NCBI GenBank assembly: GCA_015680685.1
Contig: MNCI01000838.1
Location: 1 to 64,000 of the forward strand
Direction: 5' to 3'
Source of the DNA: Gnetum montanum
Lineage: Eukaryota > Streptophyta > Gnetopsida > Gnetales > Gnetaceae
DNA length: 64,000 nt
Of this stretch, positions 1-10,910 are shown one piece after another; the first letter of the stretch is position 1; every line of letters starts with the position of its first letter. Under the pieces are notes generated by a model. It did no database searches, was not told the DNA's origin, and saw only the letters and a program-made list of their open reading frames with translations. A program made the translations under genes and the position numbers.

Positions 1-47
1 GTTTTTGTTTTTGGATCTTTAAAACCAAAAAGCCCAATCCAAATTGA

Positions 48-1905
48 ATGACCAATTTCGTGGTTCACAATTTTTCATCTTGCATCCTTTCTGAAAATGA
101 AACCAAGGTTCTAGGCTATGGTTTAAAACTCATTCCCTACCCCCTTCCCATGGATAAATTGGGGCCATTCTTAAAGAATTTACTGCATTCACTCATCTTT
201 TGTGTCTGCGTAACTTTTTTAAGAATAAACTAGAAGACAACCTTTCATCCTTTGAATTTATTTCTACTCTTCAAATGGAAAAAAATAAAACTACACCATC
301 CCAATAAATGGAATCCCCCTGCAAGTAGTTTCAATCTAGAGCTAGAGCACAACATTCAATGTTGCCTTGACTCCCTCGAAACTACTCTTACCATCATTAA
401 TTTTTGTAGTAGACCCCTTCTTCTGAGATGTCTTCTTAGAGCACTTCATGGACTTTAGAATGATAAAAGTATCATGATTCATCCTGCGGATAAAAACTTG
501 GGGGTTTTTGTTTTGGATTCTAGTTGGTACATGGATGAACCAACTAGTTAGCTTACCGATCCAAAAGTCTATCTTCATGTAGACTCCGTTCCATGGGATT
601 CTCTTCATCACCAATTGTTCTCTTTTGTTAATCAATTTTCAAAAATTCTCTCTAATTTTAAGGATGCATTTTTACAAAATAAGGTATTTAAACCTTGTAA
701 TTTTTACATCATCCCTAAAATTCACACCCNGAAGGTATTTAAACCTTGTAATTTTTACATCATCCCTAAAATTCACACCCCAATTTTGGTTGGACGCCCT
801 ATTTGTTTATACAAGGGCTATCTCCTTGAACCTGCTTCTCGCCTTCTCCATTTTCTACTATTTCCAATTCTTTGTCATCAACCATATCACCTCAAAGATT
901 CCTCTACCCTAATCTGAGACCTCCATGCTAGATCTCTACCTCAAAATGTATTTATTTTTACATTTTATGTAAAATCATTGTATCCCAACATTTCCATAGA
1001 TCAAGGGCTCTTGGCTCTTCAAAACATGGTTGATGAATATTTTGCTACAAGTCCCATACCTTTGCAATCACTATACAACAATGCCATCATGGAGCTTTCT
1101 ACATTAGTGCTTCAAAAATACTACCTTGAGTTCAACGGGCTTGTCTACAAAAAAATCAAGGGCACTAGCATGGGTAGCAACTTTGTCGTTGTCTACATAT
1201 GCCTTTTCTTGTGTCACCTGGAAAAATAGGTTTTCATTGCTCCTTTTTCTGATGACCTTTTATATTTTAAAAGGTTTATTGATGATGCTTTTGGCATATG
1301 GATTGACATGGAAGATTCTCTTCATACCTTGCTAGAAAGGTATGGTAATGTTTATCCTTTAAGAAACATTACCCCCACCATTTTTGACTCTGTAATTAAT
1401 ATATTGGATGTTATTTTTTTCAAAGGTTCTCAATTTTCTAACACTAGTATTCTATCTACCAAGTGTTATCAGAAACCTTTGAATGCATATCAATACATCC
1501 CCTTCTCCTCTTGGCATCTCTTCCATCAGAAGAAGGATTTTATTATTGTGTAACTGAAAAGATATCTTCTTAGGGAATCATTCCTTGGCGACCTTCAATA
1601 GATTCAGAGATAATTGTTTCAGAGAATTTGGTCTCATGGCTATCCTTCTCACTTACTGTTTAAATGCTTCAGTGTAGTTCCTGCTACTTCTTGTGGATCC
1701 CTTCTGAAAAAAATCATCAAAGTCATGGCATTCATAGGAAACGGACTCCTAAATCCTATACTTTGTCATCTTCGCCAAAAATATCCAACACTCCAGAACG
1801 CTATTCCAAAAGTGATCTCATGTTGGTAAAATCCTAAAAAGTTGCAATCCTTGCTTGTTCGAAAGAGATTCAGGTACTTGACCCCCATCCCCACTTCAGC
1901 CTAAA
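48..1905 (+). pseudogene. Penelope-like reverse transcriptase, copy A (broken)
   Basis: Seen: the N-terminal PLE block (HNFSSCILSENETKVLGYGL, 48-130), a PADKNLG block near 488, FYIIPKIH near 706, GRPICLYKG near 799, SLYPNISID near 975, GTSMGS near 1161, the RT catalytic core RFIDDAFGI near 1275, NILDVIFFKG near 1400, and the thumb or linker block ending NPKKLQSLLVRKRFR (about 1830-1874). Motif order and spacing are those of the Penelope RT family: an IxPADK finger, PKIHK, SLYxNI, GxxMGS and RYIDD. Stops, frameshifts and the single-N duplication at 730 break the frame. No GIY-YIG endonuclease domain follows the linker. In intact elements the protein would copy element RNA onto a DNA primer. 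Confidence 0.85.
681..780. other. Single-N assembly join with duplicated 49-bp ends
   Basis: Bases 681-729 are repeated exactly at 732-780 on either side of the N at 730. Copies C and D have one copy of this segment, so the duplication is almost certainly two overlapping contig ends that were not merged. Confidence 0.85.
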
Positions 1906-1980
1906 TCAGTGGGGCCAATTTAATTTTTGAACTCATCCATATTTTTTTAATTATTTTGGTCAAAGTTTGGGTATCTTTAT

Positions 1981-4162
1981 CCACCTCAGAGCAATAAACC
2001 ATTCTACATCTACCTTGCCACGTCAGATTCATTAATTGCATCTATGCTTTGCCAAAAATGGGATGATGGGACTAAGGTTCCTATTTACTACTTGAGCCAT
2101 GCATTAGTAGCCCATGAACAATGTTACAATGACGTGGAAAGATCATGCCTTGCCCTTATCTTTTCTTTAAAGAAGTGGTGACATTATCTCTTTTGAAACC
2201 AAGTCAACATAATCTGTAAGGACAATGTGCTCAAAGCTATCACAAACAACATATATGAATCAAATAAGATAGCTCAATTGAAAGCAATGATTGCTGAATT
2301 TGACCTACGTTACATAACCCAATCGTCCATCAAAGGTCAAGAGATAGTCAATCAGATGACCGCATCACCAACACAAGGTCAAGTGATGATTAATCTAGAG
2401 TTTCTAGATGAAAGTGTAAGCATAATTATGATGCAATATTAAATTTTGATGGAGCATCCACCTCCCAAGGTGGAAGTGCCACTGCTGTTATCACATATCT
2501 GTCCAGGGAAATCCAACCCTTTTCTTACCAATTTAACTTTCCTTGTACCAATAACATAGCAGAGTATGAAGGTCTCCTTAGAGGCCTCATGGTAGCACAA
2601 GCTTCAAAAATCACATGTCTCATAGTCAGAGGTGACTCGCAATTAATCATAAACCAAGTTAAATATGTTTACACATGCAAAGTGTCCCATCTACAACCCT
2701 ACTGTGACTTGACAAAACACTTGTTGAAACAGTTTATAAATATAGAACTACAACATGTTCCTAGAAATGACAATACCATCACAGACGCATTAGCCACTTT
2801 AGCTCTAAACATCTCACTAGACATGTTTCATGTGTTTCCTAGTTCCATCACAAGTTGTGAAAAACCCATAACTAACGCTTCCAATGAACTTCCCATAGCA
2901 TCCGTTAGCACGACACATGCTGTATAATGGTACGATGACACCAAAGAGTACCTTCTACATGGCAAACCACCTCAACATCTAACAAATGCTCAGAAGGACA
3001 CGGTCCAAAAATTCTCTCGGTAGTATACACTAGTAGGAGATACGTTATGTCGTAGATCCTACGAAGGCATCTTGTTAACATGTGTTAGTAGTACCGATGG
3101 TCAAATCGTCGTGGATCAAGTTCATGAGGGACTATGCGGAGGGCACATAGCGCCCAAAGAAATGGCAACCAAAATAAGACACTTAGGGTACTATTGGCCA
3201 CCTATGGAGTACGACTATTTCTCCAAGGTCAAAATGTGCAATACGTGTCAAAAGAATGGTAATCTTATGCATGTTCCACCCAATGAGTTGCATACATCTC
3301 AAATCACATGGCCTTTCCAGAAATGGGGGTTAGACATCATTGGACCAATAACTCCCCCATCTTCAACGGGGTATAGCTTCATCATAACTACGATTGAATA
3401 CTTCATGAAATGGGTAGAAGCTATTCCTCTTAGGAAGACCACATAGAAACAAGTATGCAACTTTATCCTTGAAAACATTGTGACATGTTTCGGCATCTCG
3501 ATAACTATCATCACTGATAATGGGCCACAATTCAGCAATGTTAATAAAAATGTTCTATGAAAGCCTAGGTATTAAACACATTTTTATCACCTTACTATCC
3601 TCAAGGCAATGGAAAAGTAGAAGCTACAAATAAAACTATCATCATGGTGCTCAGGAAGATGCTCACTCACAGCAAGAGAAGATGGCACGAGTAGCTAGTA
3701 TACGCGTTATGGGACTATTGGACTATGTATAAGACATCCACAGGTAAAACACTATATAGCCTTGTTTATGGTTCAAAAGTTGTTTTACCTCTAGAGTTGC
3801 AGGTACCATCCTTGAGGATCACGCTATCCGAACTCCTCGATGAAGGTTAAAACAATGAGTTGCGCATTGTTGACCTTGACTCGGTGGAAGAAGAATGCAC
3901 ACGAATGCTTGATCAAATCGAGTGGTACTAGAAGCAACAACAATGGTGCCATCAACATGACATCCATAAGCGCCTGATCAAAGAAGGGGACCCTATACTT
4001 AAGGTAGTTCATGAACACGTAGACAAGTTCTTAGCCAACTGGGAAGGGCCTTACTTGGTCACCAAAGCGGACAGTAACGGAGCATTAAAACTTGTAGAAA
4101 TGGATGGAAACAAATTGGCCAATCCTATGAATCACGTGTACCTGAAACCATTTTACGTTTGA
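1981..4162 (+). pseudogene. pol: Ty3/gypsy pol, C-terminal part: RT connection, aRNase H, integrase
   Basis: 1981-2170 encodes the RT connection/RNase H block (YLATSDSLIASML, then PIYYLSHALVAHEQCY and a CLALIFSLKKW block). From 2439 a second RNase H starts (NFDGAST, NNIAEYEGLLRGL, VRGDSQL, HVPRNDN, DALATLAL), the archaeal-type RNase H known from Tat elements. Integrase follows: an HHCC zinc finger (HEGLCGGH then CNTCQ, 3122-3250), the first Asp in WGLDIIGP, the second in ITDNGPQF, and Glu in YYPQGNGKVEATNK after a frameshift near 3575. The C-terminal block NWEGPYLVTK to NHVYLKPFYV ends at a TGA at 4160-4162. Several stops and at least two frameshifts make it nonfunctional, but the catalytic D, D and E of integrase are all still readable. 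Confidence 0.88.
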
Positions 4163-4181
4163 TGGTCTTAAGGTACATCTT

Positions 4182-4695
4182 CATCCTAGCATCATGACGG
4201 TAAACTAATATCACAGAATGTCCTGGGTTATGACTCAAAACTAACACCATATAACATCCTAGCATTATGATGGTAAATTGATACCATAGAACATCCTGGC
4301 ATCATGACGGTAAACTGATACCACAGAACGTCCTAGGTTATGACTAAAAACTAACACCACAAAACATCCTATCATCATGACAATAAACTAATACCATAGA
4401 ATGTCCTAGCATCATGATGGTAAACTGATACCACAGAACGTCCTGGGTTATAACTCAAAACTAACACCACAGAACGTCCTGGCGTCATGACGGTAAACTG
4501 ATACCACAGAACGTCTTGGCATTATGATGGTAAACTTATACCACAGAATGTCCTAGGTTATGACTCAAAACTAACACCACAGAACATCCTAGATTATGAC
4601 TCTAAACTAACACCATAGACCATCCTGGTGTCATGATGGTAAACTGATACCATAGATACGTCTGGGTGTCGTGACGATAAACCAACATCATAGAG
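4182..4695. repeat. Minisatellite, ~37-bp unit, about 14 copies
   Basis: Degenerate tandem units, roughly CACAGAACGTCCTGGCATCA followed by TGACGGTAAACTGATAC, alternate between two subtypes (a GGTTATGACTCAAAACTAACAC form and a CATCATGACGGTAAACTGATAC form). The array lies directly after the integrase stop codon, inside the element. Confidence 0.85.
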
Positions 4696-5900
4696 CTTTG
4701 TCCGACATAACGTTAAATTGTCACAGTCATTCACTAGCATTTGCTAAGACTATAAACTAGCTTTCCTCTTCATAGTCCTCCACAACTATAAAATAACATT
4801 GTACCATCCACTACGATGATAAACTGGCAATGTACAATGGGTTATGATACACAACTAACCCATGATAGTCCGCTAAGACTATAAACTAGCAAGATCATCT
4901 CTGGCACATTCACATGCTATTGTAATTCATGACATTTCTTCATCAACACCTGCCACATCATTCATCACATCGGCTCTAACAACACTATTGCTACTCATTT
5001 TGTTTGGCTTAATTTTTACATGGTGCCTCCATTTGCATTAGCCACATTCGTGTCTAAGGTGTGTGCTAACTCATTCACTTGTGATTTTCTTATCTTCTTG
5101 GAGTTGTGTTTGTAGGATGACACCCAGTGGTGCTCGTACACGGATACACTTCATCACAGTGACAAGGTTCCACATTGTTTCTGATGCATGCAACCAAGTT
5201 AATCAATCTGTTCAAAAGTACATTCCCAGTTTTTGATACATTCTCCACTGCCCCAACACTCTCGTTCCCTTTCCTACTTGGTTACAGTTCCTAGATACAC
5301 CCAGTACACCCCAAAAATTTGAGCACACTATCGCATGTTGCGACACTCTCAAGAAGCTGCAACACATAACATGGCACATGAGCATGAGTGTAAAATTGAA
5401 AAGAAAGCTCTATTAAAAAAAAAACAAAAAAAAACACAAGACCCTTGGCACTTCCCATACAAGCCCCAGGTGGAAAGGTAGTTGTCTTGGAAAGAAGTAT
5501 TTGTGTCTCAAACCATCATGTTTCACCTCATTGTGTGGCTTTGGTTGTGACAAAAACTGCTCTCGAACATGATACAAGAGTCTTGTTCCTCCAAAGGAAG
5601 CACACGTCATTCCGTGGTTTCAAGTTTGCCAAATGCTGGCCATCGACAAGGACCAACATGGGTCTTCAGCATGGATGAAAACTCCTCTCCTACACTTGCA
5701 CAATCCCTCAATTAATTCCCAATACCACAGTTGCAAACATCTCCCTACCCATCTCAAAACCTTATTTCCTACACCCATGTACTCTTAACATAATGCGAGG
5801 ATATCTGGCCACGTGTTAAAGGACAATGCTACTAAGTTGCTCGTGGTGTTTTGTACTTCTTTGTCGACACTTCTTGAGCCAATTCCTCCAAGAGTCAACA
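4696..5900 (+). other. E1 3' untranslated spacer
   Basis: No gene seen. The first 200 bases hold scattered words of the form GACTATAAACTAGC, a theme shared by all Tat elements in the window. The rest is unremarkable, with an A-rich tract at 5415-5440. Short ORFs here lack any recognisable domain and look like chance. Confidence 0.6.
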
Positions 5901-5912
5901 AAGAGGGGCTAA
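5901..5912 (+). promoter_or_regulatory. Polypurine tract of E1
   Basis: AAGAGGGGCTAA lies immediately before the LTR start TGAAACACC. The same AAAGAGGGG word precedes the 3' LTR of E4 at 63303. It would prime plus-strand synthesis. Confidence 0.75.
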
Positions 5913-7514
5913 TGAAACACCACAAAAATTTTGGCTAAACACTTGTAGACAAAAATGGAGCAAAGTCATGCTAGACTTCAACATGACCAAGTTTGAAAGC
6001 TTCACAAACGACATCAGACGGAGTCAAACCAAGCATGTAAAAGTTCCCTTGAAACACCTTGAAAAGTTCAAGGCCTTGACAGTTTAGCTAAAGGCTGATG
6101 ATTCAGATGAAGGGCCACAACAAGGTGTGGCGCATCAAGTTCCTTTTCAGCTCAAGGTCTGTCCTACCACACTGCATAGCACAAGCATAAGTAAATTCCA
6201 AAGGACAGAGTAAAGCGACGGATGCATGATGGCCAAGCTTCCAACTTCGCAAGTTATCTATTTCAAAAATCTTAACTTTTGGAAAATTACACTATATTAC
6301 GCTACATAGCGTAACATCACATTTTGCAGCATAATATCAAAGACAGCCCACCATAGCATCAAGGATGACAAACATGCAAGACTTTGACAGCCCAGTAAAA
6401 ATCTCAAGTCCTAAGCAACAATCTGCAGTATGACGTACATTTCAGTGAGTTTTCTTTCCTGGTTAAGGGGCCCATTATGCTTCTTTACGTAGTGAAGCAT
6501 AGTAAAAACCCTAAAAAGGATAGAAATAGAGGAAGCATGGCAACAACACTTTAGCTTTTGCAGTTTCGTCATTTTACGGTAAACTACGCTATGATGCGTA
6601 ATTTAGTGTAATGCAGCGTAATTCAAGTAACAACAAACACATCAGTAGTTCATATGCTCCAATATGCTCTCTAGCATATTACAGTGTAATCAAAGGATAG
6701 CTTTTTGCTCAAGCCCACATGAGGGTAGTTTACGACGCGCTACGCAGCATAGCATTGTAAGCTTCAACGACAACACATTGAGTCAATGGCATTTTGTGAG
6801 TGCAGGACATGCATCATTTAAATTTCATTTTTCTCCTGAACCTAACCTTATAAATGCTCCAGTTGACGAAGATCAAAGGGTTGGCAAAATTTTTCTTTCA
6901 AGGCTGACAAAAGAGCAAAAGAGAATCAGTGATTGTGAGGACGCCGGAGGTGATTGAAAATAATTCTTGATCAGAAGAAATTAGCTATCGGATATTCTTC
7001 CACGATTCTGACTTCCTTATGCCCAAACTAGCTAGATCAAGGTAGATTGATCCTCACTTATTTCATCTTTATGTAACTTTCTTGTTATTGGCATATGCTT
7101 CTTCCAAACCGAAGCTCTCCTGAAGTCAGTGTATCAAACATATTGTTTTTCATAAATTAAATCCCAGATCTTGTGGTCATATTATCTATCAAATCTGATC
7201 TCTTACACCCTAGTTAAATGTATTTGATAATATTATCTAAATCATTTGGCAATCTTATCTAAATCATTTGCATTACCTTCAATTGCTTTCAGGGTAACAA
7301 CATTGCATCTCTTTATAGAGAATCTGCATTTTGCCATCAAAATTATTGCCAAACCTTTTACTGATTAAATAAGTCCTTGTCTAATCGACAACACCATTCA
7401 GGGCACCTCAGATTCATCTTTCTCTAGCAAGACCCTCACATAGATCCGGGGTTAGAATTGTGTACACGGATTTTCGTTCGGTATTTCCAGCGATCGACGT
7501 TTTCCATCGTTACA
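5913..7514 (+). repeat. 3' LTR of E1 (family I)
   Basis: Starts TGAAACACCAC after the PPT and ends CATCGTTACA. It shares its start word, the GCTACG/CGTAGC hairpin words (6295-6320, 6575-6625, 6730-6755), and the downstream block (CATTCAGGGCACC near 7396) with the LTRs of E3, E4 and E5. Length is about 1.6 kb. Confidence 0.8.
6849..6856 (+). promoter_or_regulatory. LTR TATA box (E1)
   Basis: TATAAATG sits at the position where the E4 and E5 LTRs have TATAAATA. It is the likely U3 promoter of the element. Confidence 0.5.
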
Positions 7515-8758
7515 TCCCCGAGATACACTGGAGACTACATCAACATCTGGCAACAAGAACTGCAATTTTGAAACTCAAAACACTTATTTTTGACTAAGTA
7601 TACTTCTTGCACACACGCCTGCATGCCCAGCATGCATCTCAGCATGCAGCAACTTTTGGGCCCCAAAAATGAGCCAAAACATGAAGGAATTAAGCGTATG
7701 GATCCCCAAGGACCTTCCCTAAGGTCCCCAGCAGCTCTTAGGCACCTAGAAATCAAATTTTTGGATCCAAATGATGGGTTTTCATTCCTACACCAGTGTG
7801 CATGCCCAGCCTGCACTGTCCAGTGTGCATGTCCAACATACAGCCCAGCATACAGCCTAGCGGACACCAGTTGAAGCCTTCACAAAACCATGCCAAATCA
7901 AGTCCAAATGAGCTGAAAATCCATAGCTAGCATTCTCATGACATCAGAGCCCAAATCCAAGGGTCAATTTCATGATTTTCTTTTGTAACAATAGTGTTCA
8001 TTTGTAAAATTCAACTCTTTTGTGTTGGTCAAGTCTGCACGCTGCGTGCACACGCCTGGCATGTAGACGCTGGCATGCAGCATGTTGTACAATTGTAATC
8101 TTCGTTACACTTGAGAAATGTAGCCACATGTCATTCGACCAAAAAATTTCTCATCCATGGCCACTCATACCCTTCCAAATCTAAATCTAATACCCAGGGT
8201 CTCATAAAAATCCCAATTTTACAAACGGAAAAAAAAAAATAGGAACTGGGAGCACATTGAGAAAATCGGGACATTAATCCTATACGCTGGACTTCAACCC
8301 TTCATGTTGAACATATAGCCTTCAAGCTGTGCATGCAGTCAAAATCGACATACCATCATCCATCCGCATCCACCGAGGCTCTTCGTCTACCTTGTGTTAG
8401 TCCCACAATTGCGTTCAGACCGGTGCACTGTAATCCTCATTTTTGCAATAAAATTGCCTCATTTCTGATTAAGATTTTTTATAGTCTACATTTATTCTTG
8501 GCTATCTCTCTGTTTACATTTCTACACATTTAGATTCTAGTTTACGCTCATTACGCTATTTACACATAACCCAGCGTGTTGTACATTGGCATACATTTGG
8601 GGAAATACTTGTTTGATCCGCGTGTAGACCACCCAAAGTACTCTACCTTCGTCAGTTCCAGCTCACCCTCAAGAAAAGGTAGTGTCTTCTATGCCTGTCT
8701 ATAGATCTCTCGGTGTCCGTTTCATTCTAGCCGTGCATCGATGATTTCAAACAGTACA
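7515..8758 (+). repeat. Partial LTR, family II
   Basis: From ~7545 to 8758 it aligns in order with the E6 LTR (38330-40228): a TTTGACTAAG word, then the GTGTAGACCA(C/T)C and CACTCTACCTTC block and a CAGTACA end matching CAATACA. The start is missing because E1's LTR terminus abuts it, suggesting E1 inserted into this LTR. It carries palindromic GCATGC/CAGCATGCAG words (7617-7660, 7795-7860, 8036-8090). Sequence from 8759 on is PLE copy B. No coding region is seen. Confidence 0.65.
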
Positions 8759-9870
8759 CTACTATTCCCAATTCTTTGTCATTAACCATATTACCTCAAA
8801 GATTCCTCTACCCTAATCCGAGACCTCCATGCTAGATCTCTACCTCAAAATGTATTCTTTTTTACATTTGATGTAGAATCGTTATATCTTAGCATTCCCA
8901 TGGATCAGGGGCTCTTGGCTCTTCAAAACATGGTTGATGAATATTTTGCTGCAAATCCCATACCTTTGCAGTCACTATACAACAATGGCATCATGGAGCT
9001 TTCTACATTGATGCTTTGAGAACACTACCTCAAGTTCAATGGGGTTGTCTACAAACAAATCAGGGGTACTACCATGGGTAGCAACTTTGCTGTTGTCTAC
9101 GCATGCCTTTTTTCTTTTCACCTGGAAAAACAAATTTTTGTTGTTCCTTTGTCTGATAACTTTTTATATTTTAAAAGGTTTATCGATGATGCTTTTGGCA
9201 TATGGAGTGGAATAGAAGATTACTACCATACCTTGCTTGAAAGGTATGGTAATATTTATCCTTCAATAAACAATACCGCCACCATTTTAGACTCTGCAAT
9301 TAATATTTTGGATGTTAATTTTTTCAAAGGTTCTCAATTTTCTAACACTAGAATTCTATCTACCAAGTGTTATCAGAAGCCTTTGAATGCATATCAGTAC
9401 ATCCCCTTCTCCTCTTGGCATCCCTTCCATCAGAAGAAGGCTTTTATTATTGCAAAACTAAAAAGGTATCTTCTCAGGTAATCCTGCCTTGACGACATTC
9501 AACAGATTCGACGATAATTGTTTTAAATAATTTAGGCTCATGGCTATCCTTCCCACTTATTGTTTAAATGCTTCAGTCTAGTTATTGCTACTTCTCGTGG
9601 ATCCCTTCTGGAAAGACCTCATCAAAGTCATGGTGTTCATAGGAAAGAGACCCCTCTTTTCTTCAAAATGGATTTCAGTCCTTCCACTAAATCCTTGAAT
9701 GTGAGGGCACTCCTAAACCTTATACTTTGTTAGCTTTTCCAAAAATATCTGACACTCCATAACATCATTCTAGAAGTGATCTCATGTTGGTAAAATCCTA
9801 AAAAGCTGTAATCCTTGCTTGTTTGAAACAAATTCAGGTGCTCAACCTCAACCTCCACTTCGGCCTAAAT
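8759..9870 (+). pseudogene. Penelope-like reverse transcriptase, copy B (C-terminal half)
   Basis: The longest clean stretch (9074-9481, 135 codons) holds MGSNFAVVYACLF, then the catalytic RFIDDAFGIW at 9176-9205 with both aspartates intact, INILDVNFFKG, and the CYQKPLNAYQYIPFSSWHPF block ending KLKRYLL. Downstream, broken frames continue with a linker (ISCW.NPKKL.SLLV, about 9775-9830). No endonuclease domain is found between the linker and the telomeric repeats. Confidence 0.85.
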
Positions 9871-10139
9871 GAGTGGGGCCGATTTAAGTTTTGAACTCAT
9901 CCATAGTTTTTTAATTATTTCAGTTAAAGTTGGGGTATCTTTAAAAAGAACACCTTTTTCCTCTTTGACTTTGTACATCCATTGCTAAAACATACTAAAG
10001 AGGGGTGTAGCTCCTCGAAAATGTTTTGTGTTCCTTGCTTTGTTTATCCATGTCAAGTTTGAGGCTTGATCAATTTTTGTTCCTTTATAATTTTCCTTTT
10101 GTCTCTACTTTCCTTTAATTCTAAACCATATTTTCGTAA

Positions 10140-10278
10140 GCCACACAAGATCACTGCAAAGTTTTTTCAGCTAACGCTAAAAAAATTTTTTAGCTAACCG
10201 AAAAAAATTTTCAGGCAACCCAAAATTTTTTTAGCTAACCCTAAAATTTTTTCAGTTAACCTTAACTAATTTTTCAAC
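10140..10278 (+). repeat. ~21-bp CCCTAAAA-containing tandem repeat
   Basis: Degenerate units, roughly CTAACCCTAAAATTTTTTCAG, lead into the pure telomere-like stretch. Each unit holds a CCCTAAA(A) core followed by a T run. Confidence 0.8.
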
Positions 10279-10410
10279 AAACCCTAAACCCTAAACTATG
10301 AACCCTCAACCCTAAAACCCTAGAACCCTAGAACCCTAAACCATAAACCAGAAACCCTAAATCCTAAACCCTAAGAACCCTGAACCCTAAACCCTAAACT
10401 CTAAACCCTA
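10279..10410 (+). repeat. Interstitial telomere-like repeat (CCCTAAA)n
   Basis: About 130 bp of degenerate CCCTAAA units, including perfect back-to-back copies at 10282-10295 and 10388-10395. The C-rich strand is on the same strand as the RT coding sequence and directly 3' of copy B. The repeat separates the pLTR of B from the pLTR that starts copy C. Confidence 0.88.
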
Positions 10411-10890
10411 TACTTTTTCAGCTTTGCCAAAAAGAGCTGACACTCCACAACACCATTCCGGAAGTGATCCCAGGTTGGTGAAATCCTAAAAAGCTACAAT
10501 CCTTGCTTGTTCAGAACAAATTCAGGTGCTCGACCCCCACCCCCACCTCGGCCTAAACGAGTGGGGCTGGTTTAATTTTTGAACTCATCCATAGTTTTTT
10601 AATTATTACAGTCAAATTTTGGGTATCTTTAAGAAGAGCACCTTTTGTCTCTTTGACTTTGTACATCCATTGCTGAAACATACTGAAGAGGGTGCAACTC
10701 CCCAAAATTTTTTTTTCTTCATTACTTTTGTGTGTTCATGTCAAGTTTTAGCCTTGTTCAATTTTTGTTCCTTTGAGTTTTCTCCTTTTTTCCTTTTGTC
10801 TCTACTTCACTTCCATTCTAAACCATACTTTCATGAGCCACACAAGATCACTAGAAAATGTTTTCAGCTCAACCTTAAAATTTTTTGTCT
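10411..10890 (+). repeat. 5' pLTR of copy C
   Basis: Begins TACTTTTTCAGCTTTGCC and repeats 9721 onward: ATCCTAAAAAGCTACAATCC, GAGTGGGGCTGG, GGGTATCTTTAAGAAGAGCA. The AT-rich tail shortens to one CTCAACCTTAAAATTTTTTG unit before the ORF1 start. Confidence 0.8.
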
Positions 10891-10910
10891 ATCTTGCTGC
10901 CTAATGAAAG

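Larger units (their letters stand above)
1..1979 (+). mobile_element. Penelope-like element copy A (5' part missing, 3' end cut by E1)
   Basis: The first ~43 bases match the ORF1 tail of copy C (from 13161). The sequence then jumps to the start of the RT ORF (matching 13534 onward), so about 320 bp are deleted at a shared AAATT-AATG word. From there it runs collinear with copy D (18254-20110), to which it is very similar by eye. It stops abruptly in the pLTR after GGGTATCTTTA, where Ty3/gypsy pol sequence begins. It is a dead fragment. Confidence 0.85.
1980..7514 (+). mobile_element. E1: 3' half of a Tat-lineage Ty3/gypsy element
   Basis: Order seen: end of RT/connection, a second (archaeal-type) RNase H, integrase, a minisatellite spacer, PPT and 3' LTR. 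The 5' LTR, gag, protease and most of RT are missing. The left edge abuts PLE copy A. The right edge is the exact LTR terminus (TTACA at 7510-7514). Dual RNase H and a C-terminus ending LKPFYV without a chromodomain place it in the Tat (non-chromovirus) group. Confidence 0.85.
8759..10410 (+). mobile_element. Penelope-like element copy B (5'-truncated)
   Basis: Begins inside the RT palm region (CTACTATTCCCAATTC, matching 19009 in copy D) and runs through the thumb, linker and pLTR into telomeric repeats. The 5' cut coincides with the end of the family II LTR. Confidence 0.85.
9715..10410 (+). repeat. pLTR downstream of copy B
   Basis: About 690 bp starting near CTTATACTTTGTTAGC, including the C-terminal RT linker codons, GAGTGGGGCC, GGGGTATCTTTAA and CATCCATTGCTAAAACATAC blocks. 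It is repeated at 10411-10890, 15233-15680, 19905-20472 and 20473-21060. It ends in CCCTAAA-type repeats. Directly repeated terminal segments of this kind are a hallmark of tandem PLE insertions. Confidence 0.8.

Noticed and set aside
4182-4695. Regularly spaced repeats resembling a CRISPR array
   Set aside because: Units are contiguous and degenerate with no unique spacers, no cas genes, and a plant retroelement context: a minisatellite.
5445-5678. 77-codon ORF in the E1 3' spacer
   Set aside because: No homology recognised, overlaps an open minus-strand frame, and has no counterpart in E4's spacer.
7590-7874. Overlapping ORFs on both strands (94 and 110 codons) rich in Cys/His/Met
   Set aside because: They come from palindromic GCATGC words in a family II LTR; the symmetry keeps both strands open. 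No domain seen.
10279-10410. A true chromosome end
   Set aside because: The telomeric repeat is short, degenerate and flanked on both sides by retroelement sequence, so it is interstitial.
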